Origin: Linanthus parryae
Taxonomy: Eukaryota > Streptophyta > Magnoliopsida > Ericales > Polemoniaceae
Length of the DNA stretch: 64,000 nucleotides
Direction: 5' to 3'
Assembly: GCA_023055425.1 (NCBI GenBank)
Contig: JALGPY010000003.1
Coordinates: forward strand, 73,259,491-73,323,490
This document shows positions 22,192 to 33,455 of the stretch, piece by piece. Numbering within the stretch: the stretch's first letter is position 1; every line of letters begins with the position of its first letter. A program made the position numbers and the translations under genes. The notes below the pieces were generated by a model. It did no database searches. It saw only the letters and a program-made list of their open reading frames with translations, and was not told where the DNA came from.

Positions 22192-22784
22192 ACGAGACAT
22201 ACAAGTCACACCCGTATATCCAATCAATAGTTTCTCGATCCTGGAAATAGTCTTATCCATGCAGATAACATCAATATCCTATATTGATTTATCTGAGTCT
22301 GGCCAGCCATTCTATAAGCACCATCCCTCGAGTGGCCGTGGATATTTTCTCCCGTTATGTGGGAGGGACGAATTCTATCTATATCACAACCATCTCTATT
22401 GTGTCTGATTAACGCCTCTATAGCTACCCACTCACGGTGTAGCGTTTGACGATACCAAAACACGATATTCCACAACTAGAGGATCTAGTGACTACAAGTC
22501 TAAGGATGACAATGCTGTTGTCACTACGAGAAGCACTTGTGACGTTACATAACATGTATGTAGCCTCCTCGTTGTGGGTCAATCCTGTATGCTATTTCCA
22601 TTAATGCATACCCATGTGTTGGATCTTGATATCTCCATTTCAATCCAACCCCATATTAGTCTATAGTTGATCGTTCTGTTAATCAGTGTAATTGACTATG
22701 GATATTTAAGATAAACAACATGTTTGCAATCTAAGGACTTCATTATATTAAATATCTCTATAAATAATACAATGAATATTCTCC
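22192..22784 (-). repeat. Copia B 3' LTR, U3-side half, start deleted
   Basis: Continues the LTR interrupted at 12983, first repeating ACGAG (22192-22196). It matches 29166-29750. At 22784 it passes directly from ...ATGAATATTCT into pol-side sequence CCCATTTGCACTATAGCC; the last 65 or so bases expected (LTR start and part of the PPT) are missing. Confidence 0.82.
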
Positions 22785-23475
22785 CATTTGCACTATAGCC
22801 AATCTGGTGCATCTCGTATGCCAATAGAACTAATGTTCCCTTAATCCTTGCGCTGGACAAGCGACTTCGTGAGAGGATCTGACAGATTCTCATACGTAAG
22901 AATCTTTCATATCTTCACAGCTCCTCTATCGATGATATATCGAATAATTAGGAACTTTCTGAGCACGTGTTTGGATTTCTCGTGTGACCTGGGTTCTTTT
23001 GATAGTGCGATCGCTCCAGTGCTGTCACAATAAAACTTTATTGGATCCACAATGCTAGGAACCACACCAATTAGTAATGAACTTCCTAGTCCAAACAATT
23101 TCCTTTGATGCGCCACTCGCAGCAATGTACTCAGCCTCAGTTGTAGAATCAGCAATCGTCTCTTGCTTGGAACTCTTCCAGCTCACAGCTACTTCATTCA
23201 GGCAATACACAAATCCTGACTGCGATCATATTTGTCAGTTTGGAAGCTTGCATCTGTCTAACCCCTTACACGCAACTCTTCCTCCCCTCCATAGATTAAG
23301 AACACATCCTTAGTTCTTCTTAAGTACTTTATGATATTCTTCACCGCTATCCAGCGACTCTCACCCGGATTAGACTGATATCTCCTGGTCATACTCAACG
23401 CGTATGACACATCTGGTATAGTACATAACATGACGTACATGATGGATCATATAGCCGAAGCATAGGGAACCCGAC
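22785..23475 (-). pseudogene. Copia B RNase H region
   Basis: Pieces in two frames: TIPDVSYALSMTRRYQSNPG and LKYLRRTKDVFLIYGG-like at 23440-23258, then EAEYIAASGASKEIVW-like and FYCDSTGAIALSKEPRSHEK at 23155-22907. The C-terminal tail is degraded up to 22785. Catalytic acidic positions can still be seen, but frameshifts make it non-functional. It would remove RNA from the RNA-DNA hybrid in an active element. Confidence 0.88.
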
Positions 23476-24622
23476 TCATGCGGCCCTTCTCAATCTCATT
23501 GGAAGGACAATCTTTCTCGAAAGAGTGATTCCATGCGACATGGGCAAGAATCCCTTCTTGGAATCTTGCATGTTGAACCGATTCAACACATTGTCTATAT
23601 ATGTACTTTGACTTAGGCCTAGCAGCTTCCTCGATCTATCGCTATAGATCTTGATACCAAGTATATAAGATGCATCCCCTAAGTATTTCATTAAGAAACA
23701 CTTTCCTAGCCAATTTCACTGATTGCAGCATGGGAATGTCGTCTCCAATGAGTAGTATGTCATCCACATACAAGATCAGAAATACAACAGAGCTCCCACT
23801 AACCTTCTTGTAGACACAAGACTCATCTTCGTTCTTGATGAAGTCAAAATCTTTGATTTCTTCATCAAAACGTTGATTCCAACTCTTAGAAGCTTGATTC
23901 AATCCATAAATGGATCGATCCAACTTACATACTTTATTTGCATGCTATGGATCCACAAAATCCTCAGGTTGTGTCATGTACACATCCTCGAGGAGGTTTC
24001 CATACACAAATGTTGTTTTGACATCCATCTTCCAAATCTCATAGTCGTAGTAAGCTGCAATAGCAAGTAGGATTCGAATGGATTTGGTCATCGCGACTGG
24101 TAAAAAGGTTTCATCATAGTCTATAACTTGAATCTGTCTGAATCCTTTCACCACCAATGGGCCCTTAGAGGTAATCACATTACCATGCATGTTGGTTTTC
24201 TTCTTGAAGACCCATTTACACCCAATGGGCTGCGACCCTTGGGGTGGTTCCACCAAAGTCCATACTTTGTTGGTATACATGGATTCCATTTGAGATTCTA
24301 TGGCTTTACGCCACTTCTGAGAGTCCGGACCTTTCATGGCCAGTCCATGGGTAGTAGGCTCATCATCTATGAGCAAGGCGTCACAAGACTCAGTCACGAG
24401 AAGTCCATATCTCTCTGTCTCCTGGCGCACTCTACTCGCCATACGAAGCACTTGTGTTACTTGAAAAGGTTCATCCACAACATCTTGTGGTTCCTGTTCA
24501 TGTTCCATAGTAGGATTAGTGTTTTGTGGTTCTTGAACTTGTTCAAGTTGTACAGTTCTCCAACTTGCTTCTTTAGAGACAAACTCTCTTTCTAGAAACA
24601 GGCCGGACCAGGCAACAAACAC
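23476..24622 (-). pseudogene. Copia B reverse transcriptase
   Basis: The N-terminal frame 24622-23945 holds CKWVFKKKTNMHG, AIAAYYDYEIWKMDVKT and YGNLLEDVYMTQPE, then a stop near 23945. The C-terminal frame 23923-23642 holds SIYGLNQASKSWNQRFDEEI and the catalytic LYVDDILLIGDD. A further frame, 23691-23476, gives YLGDASYILGIKIYSDRSRK. At least one stop and one shift separate them, so no intact RT is made. Confidence 0.92.
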
Positions 24623-24721
24623 TTTGTTCTCGGTTGGATTGTAGAAGTAATATCCCTTAGTTTCCTTAGGGTATCCAACAAACTTACACTTATCCGACTT
24701 AGGCTCGATCTTGTCTGATTG

Positions 24722-25453
24722 TTAACGTTTTACATAGACTTCGCAGCCCCAAATCCTCAAGAAGGACACTGTGGGACGCCTCCCACCCCACATATCATAT
24801 GGAGTATTCATGGCTGATTTGAATGGAACACGGTTAATAGTGAAAGCTGCAGACAACAGAGCGTAGCCCCAAAATGATAATGGAATATCAGTTTGACACA
24901 TCATAGATCGAACCATGTCTAACATTGTTCGATTAGTCCTCACCGACACGCCATTCCATTGTGGCGTTCCTGGTGGAGTGAGTTGGGATAATATCCCACA
25001 CTCTCTAAGATAGTCGTCAAACTCTTGGCTCAAGTATTCTCCTCCACGATCTGATCGTAAAGACTTAATACTTTTTCCAAGCTGCTTCTCTACTTCATTC
25101 TTGAATTTTTTGAACTTTTCAAAGGATTCGGATTTGAACTTCATAAGATATACAAATCCATATCTACTGAAATCATCAGTAAATGTAATGAAGTAGACAT
25201 AACCACCCCTGAAAGGCGTGGAAAATGGTCCACATACATCAGTATGCACGAGAGCCAATTGCTCACTAGTCCTCTCACCTTTCTTATTGAGAGGGGACTT
25301 TGTCATCTTTCTTAATAACCAAGCTTCACATGTCTCATATGATTCAAAATCAAATGAGTCTAGAAATTCATCCTTATGGAGTCTAGATACACGTTTCTCA
25401 TTTATATGGTCTAGACAACAGTGCCATGGATAAGCATGATTTAAATCATTCAT
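24722..25453 (-). pseudogene. Copia B integrase with damaged catalytic and zinc sites
   Basis: Open over 243 codons. N-terminal zinc region WHCCLDHINEKR ... YETCEAW has lost the second Cys of CxxC (Trp instead). The core keeps HTDVCGPF and LRSDRGGEYLSQEFDDYL. The third catalytic residue in NGVSVRTNRTMLDMVRS is Val where copia integrases, including the copies at 47962 and 51378, have Glu (NGVSER). C-terminal part reads GYALLSAAFTINRVPFKSAM. An open frame with two functional sites lost suggests decay after insertion. Confidence 0.92.
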
Positions 25454-25619
25454 TTTAATCCATTAAATAATTGCGCACTACAATAGCGAATAATATCAAA
25501 ATAAATGGAGCAACAATTGTCCTTTATTGAAATAGTAAAACCTTCCTTGTCCAAAAAGAAATAAAAATAATGTTTGTGGTCATAGTAGGAACAAAATAGC
25601 AATTATTTAACTCTTAAAC

Positions 25620-25844
25620 TTATCCTGAAGGCAGAGAGAGCTCGTACACACCCATGGCCAATGCAACAACCTTTGCTCCATTCCCAACGCGCTGATCTAT
25701 CTCTCCTTTAGCCAACCATCTACTTCTCGTTAGATCCTGCACATTTGGACAAATGTGCGATCCACATAAAGTATCCAAAACCCACGATGAAGAGATAGTT
25801 AAATTGGCATCTATAATAAAAATATATGGTGGTGGTGGAATCAC
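25620..25844 (-). pseudogene. Copia B aspartic protease remnant
   Basis: The frame includes SSSWVLDTLCGSHICPNVQD and YELSLPSG. Copia proteases have D-T/S-G at the active site; here Gly is Leu (DTL), so proteolysis would probably fail. Located between gag and integrase as in copia. Confidence 0.85.
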
Positions 25845-25972
25845 TATTCTAAGCCTCTTTTCCTCCAGATAATTTGGGCAGTTCCTCTTCCATTATCCAG
25901 GGTGAATGCAGTAGTGACAATCACCCTTAGTCACGCCCTTGGCAACGCCACCAGCAGGTTTAAGGGCAATCC

Positions 25973-26697
25973 TTAGGTTTTGAACCTGACTTGCCTTTTT
26001 CCTTTGGAGGTAGAATCAAACCTTTTGCTCTTTCCTTTTCTAACCATCATTATGGCTTTGCCCTTTCCCTTGTTGATGCTTTGTTCAGCTCTCCTCAACA
26101 TATTGAGTAGATCTGGAAGAGGCTTGACAATCTCATTCATGTTATAGTTCATGATGAACTGTCCATAACTATCAGGCAACGATTGCAAGATGAGATCAGT
26201 CGCCAACTCTTGGCCCACGGGAAACCCTAGGCGTGTGAGGCTCTCTAGGTACCCGATCATACGGAGCACGTGAGGCCCCGCAGGGTTTCCCTCCAACATA
26301 TGACATTTGAACAATTCCTTGGAAACTTCATACCGCTCAACCCTCGTCTGCTCATCAAAGAGTTGCTTCAAGTGAATGATCATATCAAACGCGGCCATGT
26401 TCTCATGTTGCATCTGAAGCTCAGAGTTCAAGGTACAATTTCTTTTACTGCTTGAGGCATAAGGCATGCCACGTCATTAGCATCGTCAACGAACTTCTGA
26501 TGCGCCTTTAGGGCTGCAGGGGTATTATTATATGGACCTTCAGGAACTTCTTCCTCTAGAGTGTAAAATTTCTTTTACTGCTTGAGAACGATTCTCAAGT
26601 TCCTGTAGTAGTCTACAAAGTTGGTTCCCGAAAGATTTTCTCTCAAGGATGGCTCATAGGGAATGTGATGAATTCGACGAATTTTTTTCCATTGGAA
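25973..26697 (-). pseudogene. Copia B gag
   Basis: The main open part (26467-25973) has the copia gag pattern: HLKQLFDEQTRVERYEVSKE, KCHMLEGNPAGPHVLRMIGY, ATDLILQSLPDSYGQFIMNY and LLNMLRRAEQSI, then a basic tail. Upstream toward 26697 are FSGTNFVDYYRNLRIVLKQ-like and KAHQKFVDDANDVACLM pieces broken by stops. A GCAGTAAAAGAAATT segment appears twice (about 26447 and 26566), suggesting a small internal duplication. A Cys-His knuckle-like CHYCIHPG region is out of frame near 25900. Confidence 0.85.
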
Positions 26698-28391
26698 TTC
26701 TACAAAATTAGATATATACAAGTTTTAGTATTTTGTGAACAGATAACTACATTTAATAATGGCTAGATTATTAAACATTGCTCCCACTATTTTTTGCGGA
26801 TTAATAACCCTCAATATTAATGCGGAAAATATCATTATATTTTATAGTGGGTCCAAGATCCATATTTCACTTCTTTTCGAGCTTGCTTTGGCAAGTCACC
26901 CGAAAATTCGTTATTTAGGTAGGAATAATTCCAATATTATCCTTATGCAACTCTTGGTTCAATTTGGGAAAATAACTCCTTATTTTTATATCCCATAGAT
27001 AATCACAATTGGTTTCCTCTAGGCTTTTAATCTTATTGAAATCACCCAGTTGCGTCCAACCACTTACTCAAAAAGTTTCATATTACTTGCTTTTGCCATC
27101 GCATCACATCATGATGAACCAAGTCTCCCTGCTTTGGCACGCACGCTCTTGGTAAATCATGATCATTATGAGTGTTTAAGTAATGAGAAGGCAAAACGCA
27201 ATATGTAAATTTGAGGGATTTTACCTTTTAATTTTAATTGTTTTGTTGATCCATATCAACTGATCTACTTATTTTGAGTTGGGCAAACTCATAAATAAAA
27301 GATCCGGGTTGTTAATTATCTTATTATCAATTTTGCATGCATCATCCATACACCAACAATAAACAATAAGACAATAAATAAACAACCACAAACTAAAATT
27401 AAACGTGATATGGATATGGCCTCTAAACTAAGATATTCCCAAGCCAATGAGAATATCTATGAACCCTAAAACGGCAGGCTCATTTCCATGTTCCTCCATC
27501 TTTTGGACCATGTTCCATAGCTTGTGAAATGCTCCTGCTCCTTAGCTTTGTTGAATGTTCCATCATGTGGTCCTATAACTCTTTTACGCTTCTTCTTCTC
27601 CATATCTTGACTATCATCTATTTTATCTAAACTAGCCAGCATCTATATTAAATAAAAATATCACACAAGTTGAGAAGAAAACCGACTCGCAGGCCGTAAA
27701 ACACAATTAACTATTACATAAATTTTATCAACTCGCAGACTGTAAAACCAAATCACAAAAATAAACATTCACAACATCCATATCTGAGGCCATATCCAAT
27801 CACCATGCAAATAGCACTTAAATAGTTAAATTCAATTTTAACGCGTTTGGTCAATTTTAGTTGATTTTGGATGAATTAGGGTCAAAACGGTCCAAGAGGG
27901 CCCACCATCATTATGGCCAAACCCATAAAGCACCGCCAAAAGCCTTGGGGCCAGCCGGCCCCTAGCAAACACGGCGAGGCCGTGCGCTAGGGCGGCCCGG
28001 CCCCTTATTCGTGGCTTTACTTGGGTGGCAAGGAAGAGAGGGGCGGTCCCCTAGGGGGGCCGAACCTCTTTGTGAATTTTTTTCCAAAAAAATTTGTTAC
28101 TTGTTGCCCAAGTTTAGTTGTTTCTTAGCAAAAAAACCCTTTTTCCAATTTGTGCCCAAACCCTAGTTTTATAGATCCAAAATTTCACATCCTATGTGAT
28201 CCAAATTCACTAATCCATACATGGAATGTAATATTAGGTTTTGTTTGGTTGAATTTTATAAAAAAACTCATCAAATATGCTCAATTTCTTTCCGTTTTAC
28301 GCCATAAACAATGATTAATTTGTAAAATAGACATAATTGTAACACATAAACTACGTTATGCTCTACGACCTGTGGTTAATTCTTGTACCAC
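26698..28391 (-). other. Copia B leader (5' untranslated region)
   Basis: No coding frame. The part 26750-27060 is clearly similar to the leader at 62176-62530 of the plus-strand copia (shared TTAATAATCTAGCCATT and GGTGACTTGCCAAAGCA). A GC-rich block with GGCCCGGCCCCTTA lies at about 27950-28070. At the LTR edge the minus strand reads GTGGTACAAGAATTAACCAC, a decayed version of the Met-type primer site seen intact-like at 60652. Confidence 0.7.
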
Positions 28392-29808
28392 TGTAGGGTT
28401 TTGTAACCGATTACGCAGCGGAAAAAGAATTACAATGATCCGCACAAGACCCTCCAAGGATAAGAGGAAGAGACATCATAACGATAGTGAAGGTTCTAGT
28501 AACAATTACCTTGTTTGTCTCCTGTGATGACTTCAAACGCAAAATATTGTTTTCGTCTCTATAGCTAGTCCACACCTAGGATCAAGAACTAGATTCCTCC
28601 ACGTCTTGTTCTAGCAACCAGTGGAAGAAGTAATATGAAGAATCACACAACGAAGACCAAAAGAGGCTCGGCCTCTTTTTGGCCGACGGGTAGAGGGGGG
28701 GGGACGGGTCTAGGCTCGGTCTAGGCTTGTCTTGCTCTCTCTCCTTGATTTTTTTCTCTCTCACTCAAAGTATGATGAGCATTAGTGAGACAAATAAGCT
28801 AGGAGTGTCCTTTATATATTCGAACAACTCCTTCTTAACTACATATGGTTCCTATCCTAATATTGTCCATACAAGGGTTAGTCCAACTTGCAAATTAGTC
28901 CTACTAAGTTTGCAAGTAGTTGCATTGATCCTTCTATTTAATTAATCATATTAATTAATTCCCAATTCTAGTTTAACCCATATGGCGTGTGACCCCATAG
29001 GTTTCTACTTAGTTTTTGGTAACGATTACTAACCTGGATTGGTGTCTAGCAACACATGAATGCCACTCAACTAATAGAAATAGTCATTACTTTGACAAAT
29101 CTTGTGCAAATATTGTCTCATCCCTTTGTCTCTATATCTGGATTAGACACGAGACATAAAGTTTACACTCGTATATCCAATTCATAGTTTCTCGATCCTG
29201 GGAATAGTCCTATCCACGCAGATAACATCAATATCCTATATTGGTTTATCTGAGTCTGGTTAGACATTCTATAAGCACCATCCCTCGAGTGGCCGTGGAT
29301 ATTTGCTCCCGTTATGTGGGAGGGAAAAATTCTATCGACATCACTAACATCTCTAATCTTGGTACCTATTGTGTCCGATTAATGCCTTTATAGCTACCCT
29401 GTCATGATGTAACATTTGACGATATCAAAACACAATATTCATAACTAGAGGATCTAGTGACTTCAAGTCTAAGGATGATAATACCGTTTTCACTACGAGA
29501 AGCACTTGAGACTTTACATAACATGTATGTAGCCTCCTCGTTGTGGGTCAATCTAGTATGCTATTACCATTAATGCATACCTACGTGTTGGATCTTGATA
29601 TCTCCATATCAATCCAACTCCATACTAGTCTATAGTTGATCGTCTTGTTAATCAGTATAATTAACTAGGGATATTTAAGATAAACAACGCGTTTGTAATA
29701 TAAGGAATTCATCATATTAAATATCTCCTTAAAATTATACAATGAATATTCTAGCCAAAAGTAATATTCATACTAAATAAGATTGCTTCTAGGCCATCTA
29801 TTCCAACA
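28392..29808 (-). repeat. Copia B 5' LTR, 1,417 bp
   Basis: Plus strand TGTAGGGTTTTGTAACC to CTATTCCAACA; TG...CA on the minus strand as TGTTGGAATAG...ACCCTACA. Followed by TSD TCTAC at 29809-29813. A TATATAAAG core on the minus strand lies near 28810. Partner of the split LTR 12219-12983/22192-22784. Confidence 0.9.
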
Positions 29809-29813
29809 TCTAC

Positions 29814-30226
29814 TCCAATAGTCTCACACTTGCACTAGAGCCAATCTGGTGCATCTCGTATGCCTATAGATCTACTGTACCCTTCATACGTTCGCTGCAC
29901 AAGTGGCTTTGTAAGTGGATCTTAAAGATTATCGTCTGTTGGAATCGTGCATATCTTCACATCTCCTCGATCGACAATCTCTCCAATAAGATATAATCTC
30001 CTGAGTATGTGTTTGGATTTCTGAAGTGAGATGGGTTCCTTGACTTGTGCAATCGCCCCAGTGTTGTCACAATACAACGAAATGGGATCCACTATACTAG
30101 GAACCACATCCAGGTCAGTGATGAACTTGTTAATCCAAACAGCTTCCTTCGCTGCACCCGATGCAACAATGTACTAAGCTTCAGTTGTAGAATATGCAAC
30201 TGTCTCATGGTTGGAACTCTTCCAGC
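29814..30226 (-). pseudogene. Copia A: LTR start, PPT and RNase H C-terminus
   Basis: 29814-29820 is the displaced LTR start (TATTGGA on minus), 29821-29836 the polypurine tract, and 29845-30226 RNase H coding for YCDNTGAIAQVKEPISLQKS and nearby segments, with stops. The gene is cut at CCAGC (30222-30226) by the gypsy insertion and resumes at 46288. Confidence 0.85.
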
Positions 30227-30835
30227 TGTGTACGAGAGAATCCTTTAGGGAGGACTCAATATACACCAAGAGAAGAGGATAAGAACACACGAGGAGTAGG
30301 GTTGTGTGTAGGGAGAGAGTAGACAATAGTACTGTATGAGAGAGAGAGACATAATTTTGGCAGCGCTTCCGCATATCTCAGGTGATTCGCCCTTGTATGG
30401 AAGGGTTATCGATCCTATATATAACGGAGAAAGTGACCGTTGTAGTGGGTTAATGCGCCCATTAATGGCGGCTTAATTAGCTTAACCACAACAGCACGTT
30501 CGTCCGCTTATATAGGAACCGTTACGCACGTCCTCCGCGTATACCGGAACCGTTATGAGGTTGACCGGGTTTATGGAGCTCGTGGCATAAATCTCTCAAA
30601 TCAGTTAATAAAGGTCGCGCGCGAGCTTGGTTGTCGCTCGCACGCGACAGGACTTACTCTAGCCTCCAAACCACTAAGTCCCTACAAGTCCCGTGTGGTG
30701 GTATGCGAGGGCCTTGTCTCGCAGCCCCCACGTGGATCAGCGCGGGTGGTGATCCAGTGTGTGTGGAGCACAGTTAGGTGTGCTGGATGATCGCCACGTG
30801 GCTAAGATCTGCTTGACTGGAAAGCACTATCTACA
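30227..30835 (-). repeat. 3' LTR of the Tat-like element, 609 bp
   Basis: Plus strand TGTGTACGAGAGAATCC to AAGCACTATCTACA. Differs from 45680-46287 by scattered substitutions (a few percent by eye), implying the insertion is not brand new. The minus-strand TATA core TTATATATAGG is at about 30412-30424. Confidence 0.92.
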
Positions 30836-30853
30836 TTAGCCCCCTTTCTGCGC
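30836..30853 (-). other. Polypurine tract of the Tat-like element
   Basis: Minus strand CGCAGAAAGGGGGCTAA immediately precedes the LTR start TGTAGATAG. Confidence 0.82.
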
Positions 30854-31574
30854 GTGAAGACACATAGCCGGATAGGCTTCAATGCGCAGGAACCAATGCA
30901 CGCGTCGCTACCACGCACCAATTTAAATACATGCAAAATCAGCCCCCGTGCGTGTCATTATGACCTAGAATCCCTAGAGTCGTGCCGTCTGTTCTTTTAG
31001 GGTTTTAGGCGTGACGTCAGCTTGTCTTGTGATTGCGCGATTCGACGGTGACGGTTGCGATTCGACTACTGAAAGGACCCGACTCCTCATTGTTCTTGAA
31101 TAAGTACTCTATGCCCTCCATTGTTACAAAGCATCACTTCTCTCTCTAAAGTGAATGGTACCCGGAAGCCTTCAAGAACAGATTCAAGTAATCAATCATC
31201 AGTTCTTCCTTGTCAATCGTCTCCTTCAACTTGCTTCACCAAAACAAGATTGGCTTTGCTAAATTCCATTAATGTACTCAAATATTCTTTGAACTGTCTT
31301 GGATCTATAAACCCATAGTTATTTGGGATATGTCGTTCATTGAGAACTGCAAAAGAGGCCCTTTTCTTAAACCCAGAACCGATCGAATTACCAGATTGTG
31401 ACGATTTTGAATGTAGAACTTCTGAAATTCTGAGCAATGTACACAAATTCTGAACTTCTAATCCCAGAATTGACCCCGGACGTTCATCTTCTTTGACAAA
31501 ACATAATTGCTTCCTGAAATTCAAACTGAAATTGTGTATATTTCTCCCCCATTTTTTTTTGCTCTTCTGCAAGA
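30854..31574 (+). other. Possible promoter and 5' UTR of the antisense PMD gene
   Basis: No long frame on either strand carries a known domain. A TTTAAATAC at about 30910-30918 could be a TATA element for the plus-strand gene. TTC-rich, A-rich sequence leads to ATG 31575. The assignment is positional only. Confidence 0.35.
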
Positions 31575-31639
31575 ATGGCCAAGACAAAAGGATCCAAACC
31601 CATTAAAGAGGCCGAAGAAATACCCATCTTCCCCAGACC

Positions 31640-33455
31640 TTGTGGCGAAAAGCCCCCTATTTGGGTGGAAAATATTTCTATCATTCTAGGGTTAAGGTGA
31701 AGAATCTACCGACTCCTGTTTCCTCCGGAGAATTGCGGACATTGACCCCGCCTGTCAATGCAGCCATGCTAGAGTTAATCGACTCCAAGGATGTGATTAG
31801 GTTAGGAGTTGAAAATGGGTTTTTCTCCCATACTGAAATTTCTACCCAAGCGTTTGTCCAAAAATTAGACTTCATGGATGAGTGGATCGACCATGTATTG
31901 ACCCACCACGCCATGGCATTGAACAATGCTGGTATTTATTTCGCAGTTCGTGCTATGAAGGGTGCTTCCGTGAAGTTGGATCCGTCCATGCTTCTAAACC
32001 TTATTTCTCGCTATTCACCTGCGACTCATACCTTCCACTTTGCTGAGTTCGAGCCTGCTCCCACTATGGAGGATGTGCACATGTTGTATGACCTTTCTCC
32101 CGTTGGTGAAGTGGATCCTCTGAGCCCTTTGAGGACTGATCCAGAACTTTCTCTATACAAGCAGATGGAGGAATGCTTGTCCGAGGGAAAGAAAATCTCC
32201 ACTCGTTGGACATCTGCGAAAGTTCTTCCTGACTGGCAGCTTGTTGATACTTCTGCGGAGAACACCTGGGGCAAATGGGTGCAATACTTCTTTCGCAACT
32301 ATGCGAATAGTAGTATCACCAAGAAACTTCTAGACAAGAACCCAAATGCGAAAAATTATGTAAATGGGAAAGGGTACCATCTAACCTTGTGCGGCTTCCT
32401 CTGTGCCTGGCTGTCAAGGTACCTGATCGATGGTCACCCTCATGATGGGGTTTTTTTATCATGTCCTTCCTCTTGCTGTCAAGTTGGCCCTCGTCCAGAG
32501 AGTCGCACTTGGCCCTCTGGTCTTGGGAACTTTATATCACAGATTGGACCAATTGGTAGTGGCGATCAAGGACTCTCGCGGTCGTCTTGATGTGCTGACT
32601 TATGTTAACATCGCATTCCTGACCATGTGGGTTTTTGAGCGATGGCCCTCCTATGCTCCTGTTCCTTCTAGGCCCAGCAAGTGGTGTGACCCAGGTTCGG
32701 AGGATGAACTTTCCAGTGGGAGAGCTGCTCGATGGTTTAGAACCAATCCTCCCAAGTGCACCTGGAGCCTGATATGCAATGACCGGAGCAAGTTTACAGC
32801 TAGGCCCTATGCCACGCGCATTGAGAATTTGCGATGGTTCCCGAAGCTGTATCCCACCAAATCTCTTGCTTTTTCAGAAGAGCTCCTTTTCGAAGGTCAT
32901 GAGCGCTTTCATGAGCGCTATCGCGAATTCTTATGCTGGTGTTTAAGGGGTTCTCTCCCTTCTCTTGCTGAGTATGTTCCTGAACTTACTCCTAGGTATG
33001 AAAGGATCACGGTCAACGTTGATCCAACTCGCGTCTCTCCCCAGTTTGGCTTTGATGCAGTGGCGCCTTCCGTTTGGCCTAGATCAATCGTGAGAGGCTG
33101 CTACAAGCGACTGTTGTCGGGCGAGTGCCAAACGATCTTCCGGAGCAACTTGCCCTTCGTTTAACCTTCAGGTGACCATGAAGGTCGCTTCTCCAAAAAT
33201 TGGATTGCTTACTGGACTACTCAGCAGGCCAGGTTCGAGACGCACTCGGCTCCTCAGCCCAGCAGAGCTCCTACAATCAAGAGGAATGCCTTCCCATTCC
33301 GTCCTAATTGCAGTTTGGATGATTCTCAGTATGGATTCTACTCTTTTTTGGATCTTGACAATCACTTGTGCCCATCCACCATTCTTGAGGAGAAGATGAC
33401 CGCTGTTAGGGATGGTGCTTCGCATATTATCAAGTACAACAAAGTTTTTTCCAAG
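31640..33455 (+). other. PMD domain coding part (exon 1)
   Basis: Motifs in order: RLGVENGFFSHTEISTQAF, HTFHFAEFEPAPTMEDVHML, YHLTLCGFLCAWLSRYLIDG, then across the T7 shift YHVLPLAVKLALVQRVALGP and LVLGTLYHRLDQLV, FERWPSYAPVPSRP, and RVSPQFGFDAVAP. These match the PMD layout: 'TLEDV', an 'L-x-x-WLS-x-Y-hF' segment, 'PLA-x-x-LA-x-G-x-x-ALGPLVLASLYRGLD', and 'HRVARQFGFDQ'. After the TAA at 33162 the same frame continues (DHEGRFSKNWIAYW to IIKYNKVFSK) to the donor site at 33456, so the stop is likely a point mutation. Confidence 0.78.

Larger units (their letters stand above)
12219..29808 (-). mobile_element. Copia B: full-span Ty1/copia element, minus strand
   Basis: Bounded by TCTAC duplications at 12214-12218 and 29809-29813. 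Read on the minus strand: 5' LTR 28392-29808, leader, gag 26697-25973, protease, integrase, RT, RNase H to about 22800, then 3' LTR 22784-22192 plus 12983-12219. The 3' LTR is split by the Athila-like element at 12984-22191. Without that insert the element is about 8.4 kb. It sits in the 3' LTR of the older Copia A. Confidence 0.88.

Noticed and set aside
28392..30226. Interpretation of 28392-29808 as an LTR shared by two tandem copia elements
   Set aside because: TCTAC duplications at 12214 and 29809 and the displaced LTR start TATTGGA at 29814 show instead that Copia B inserted into Copia A's LTR.
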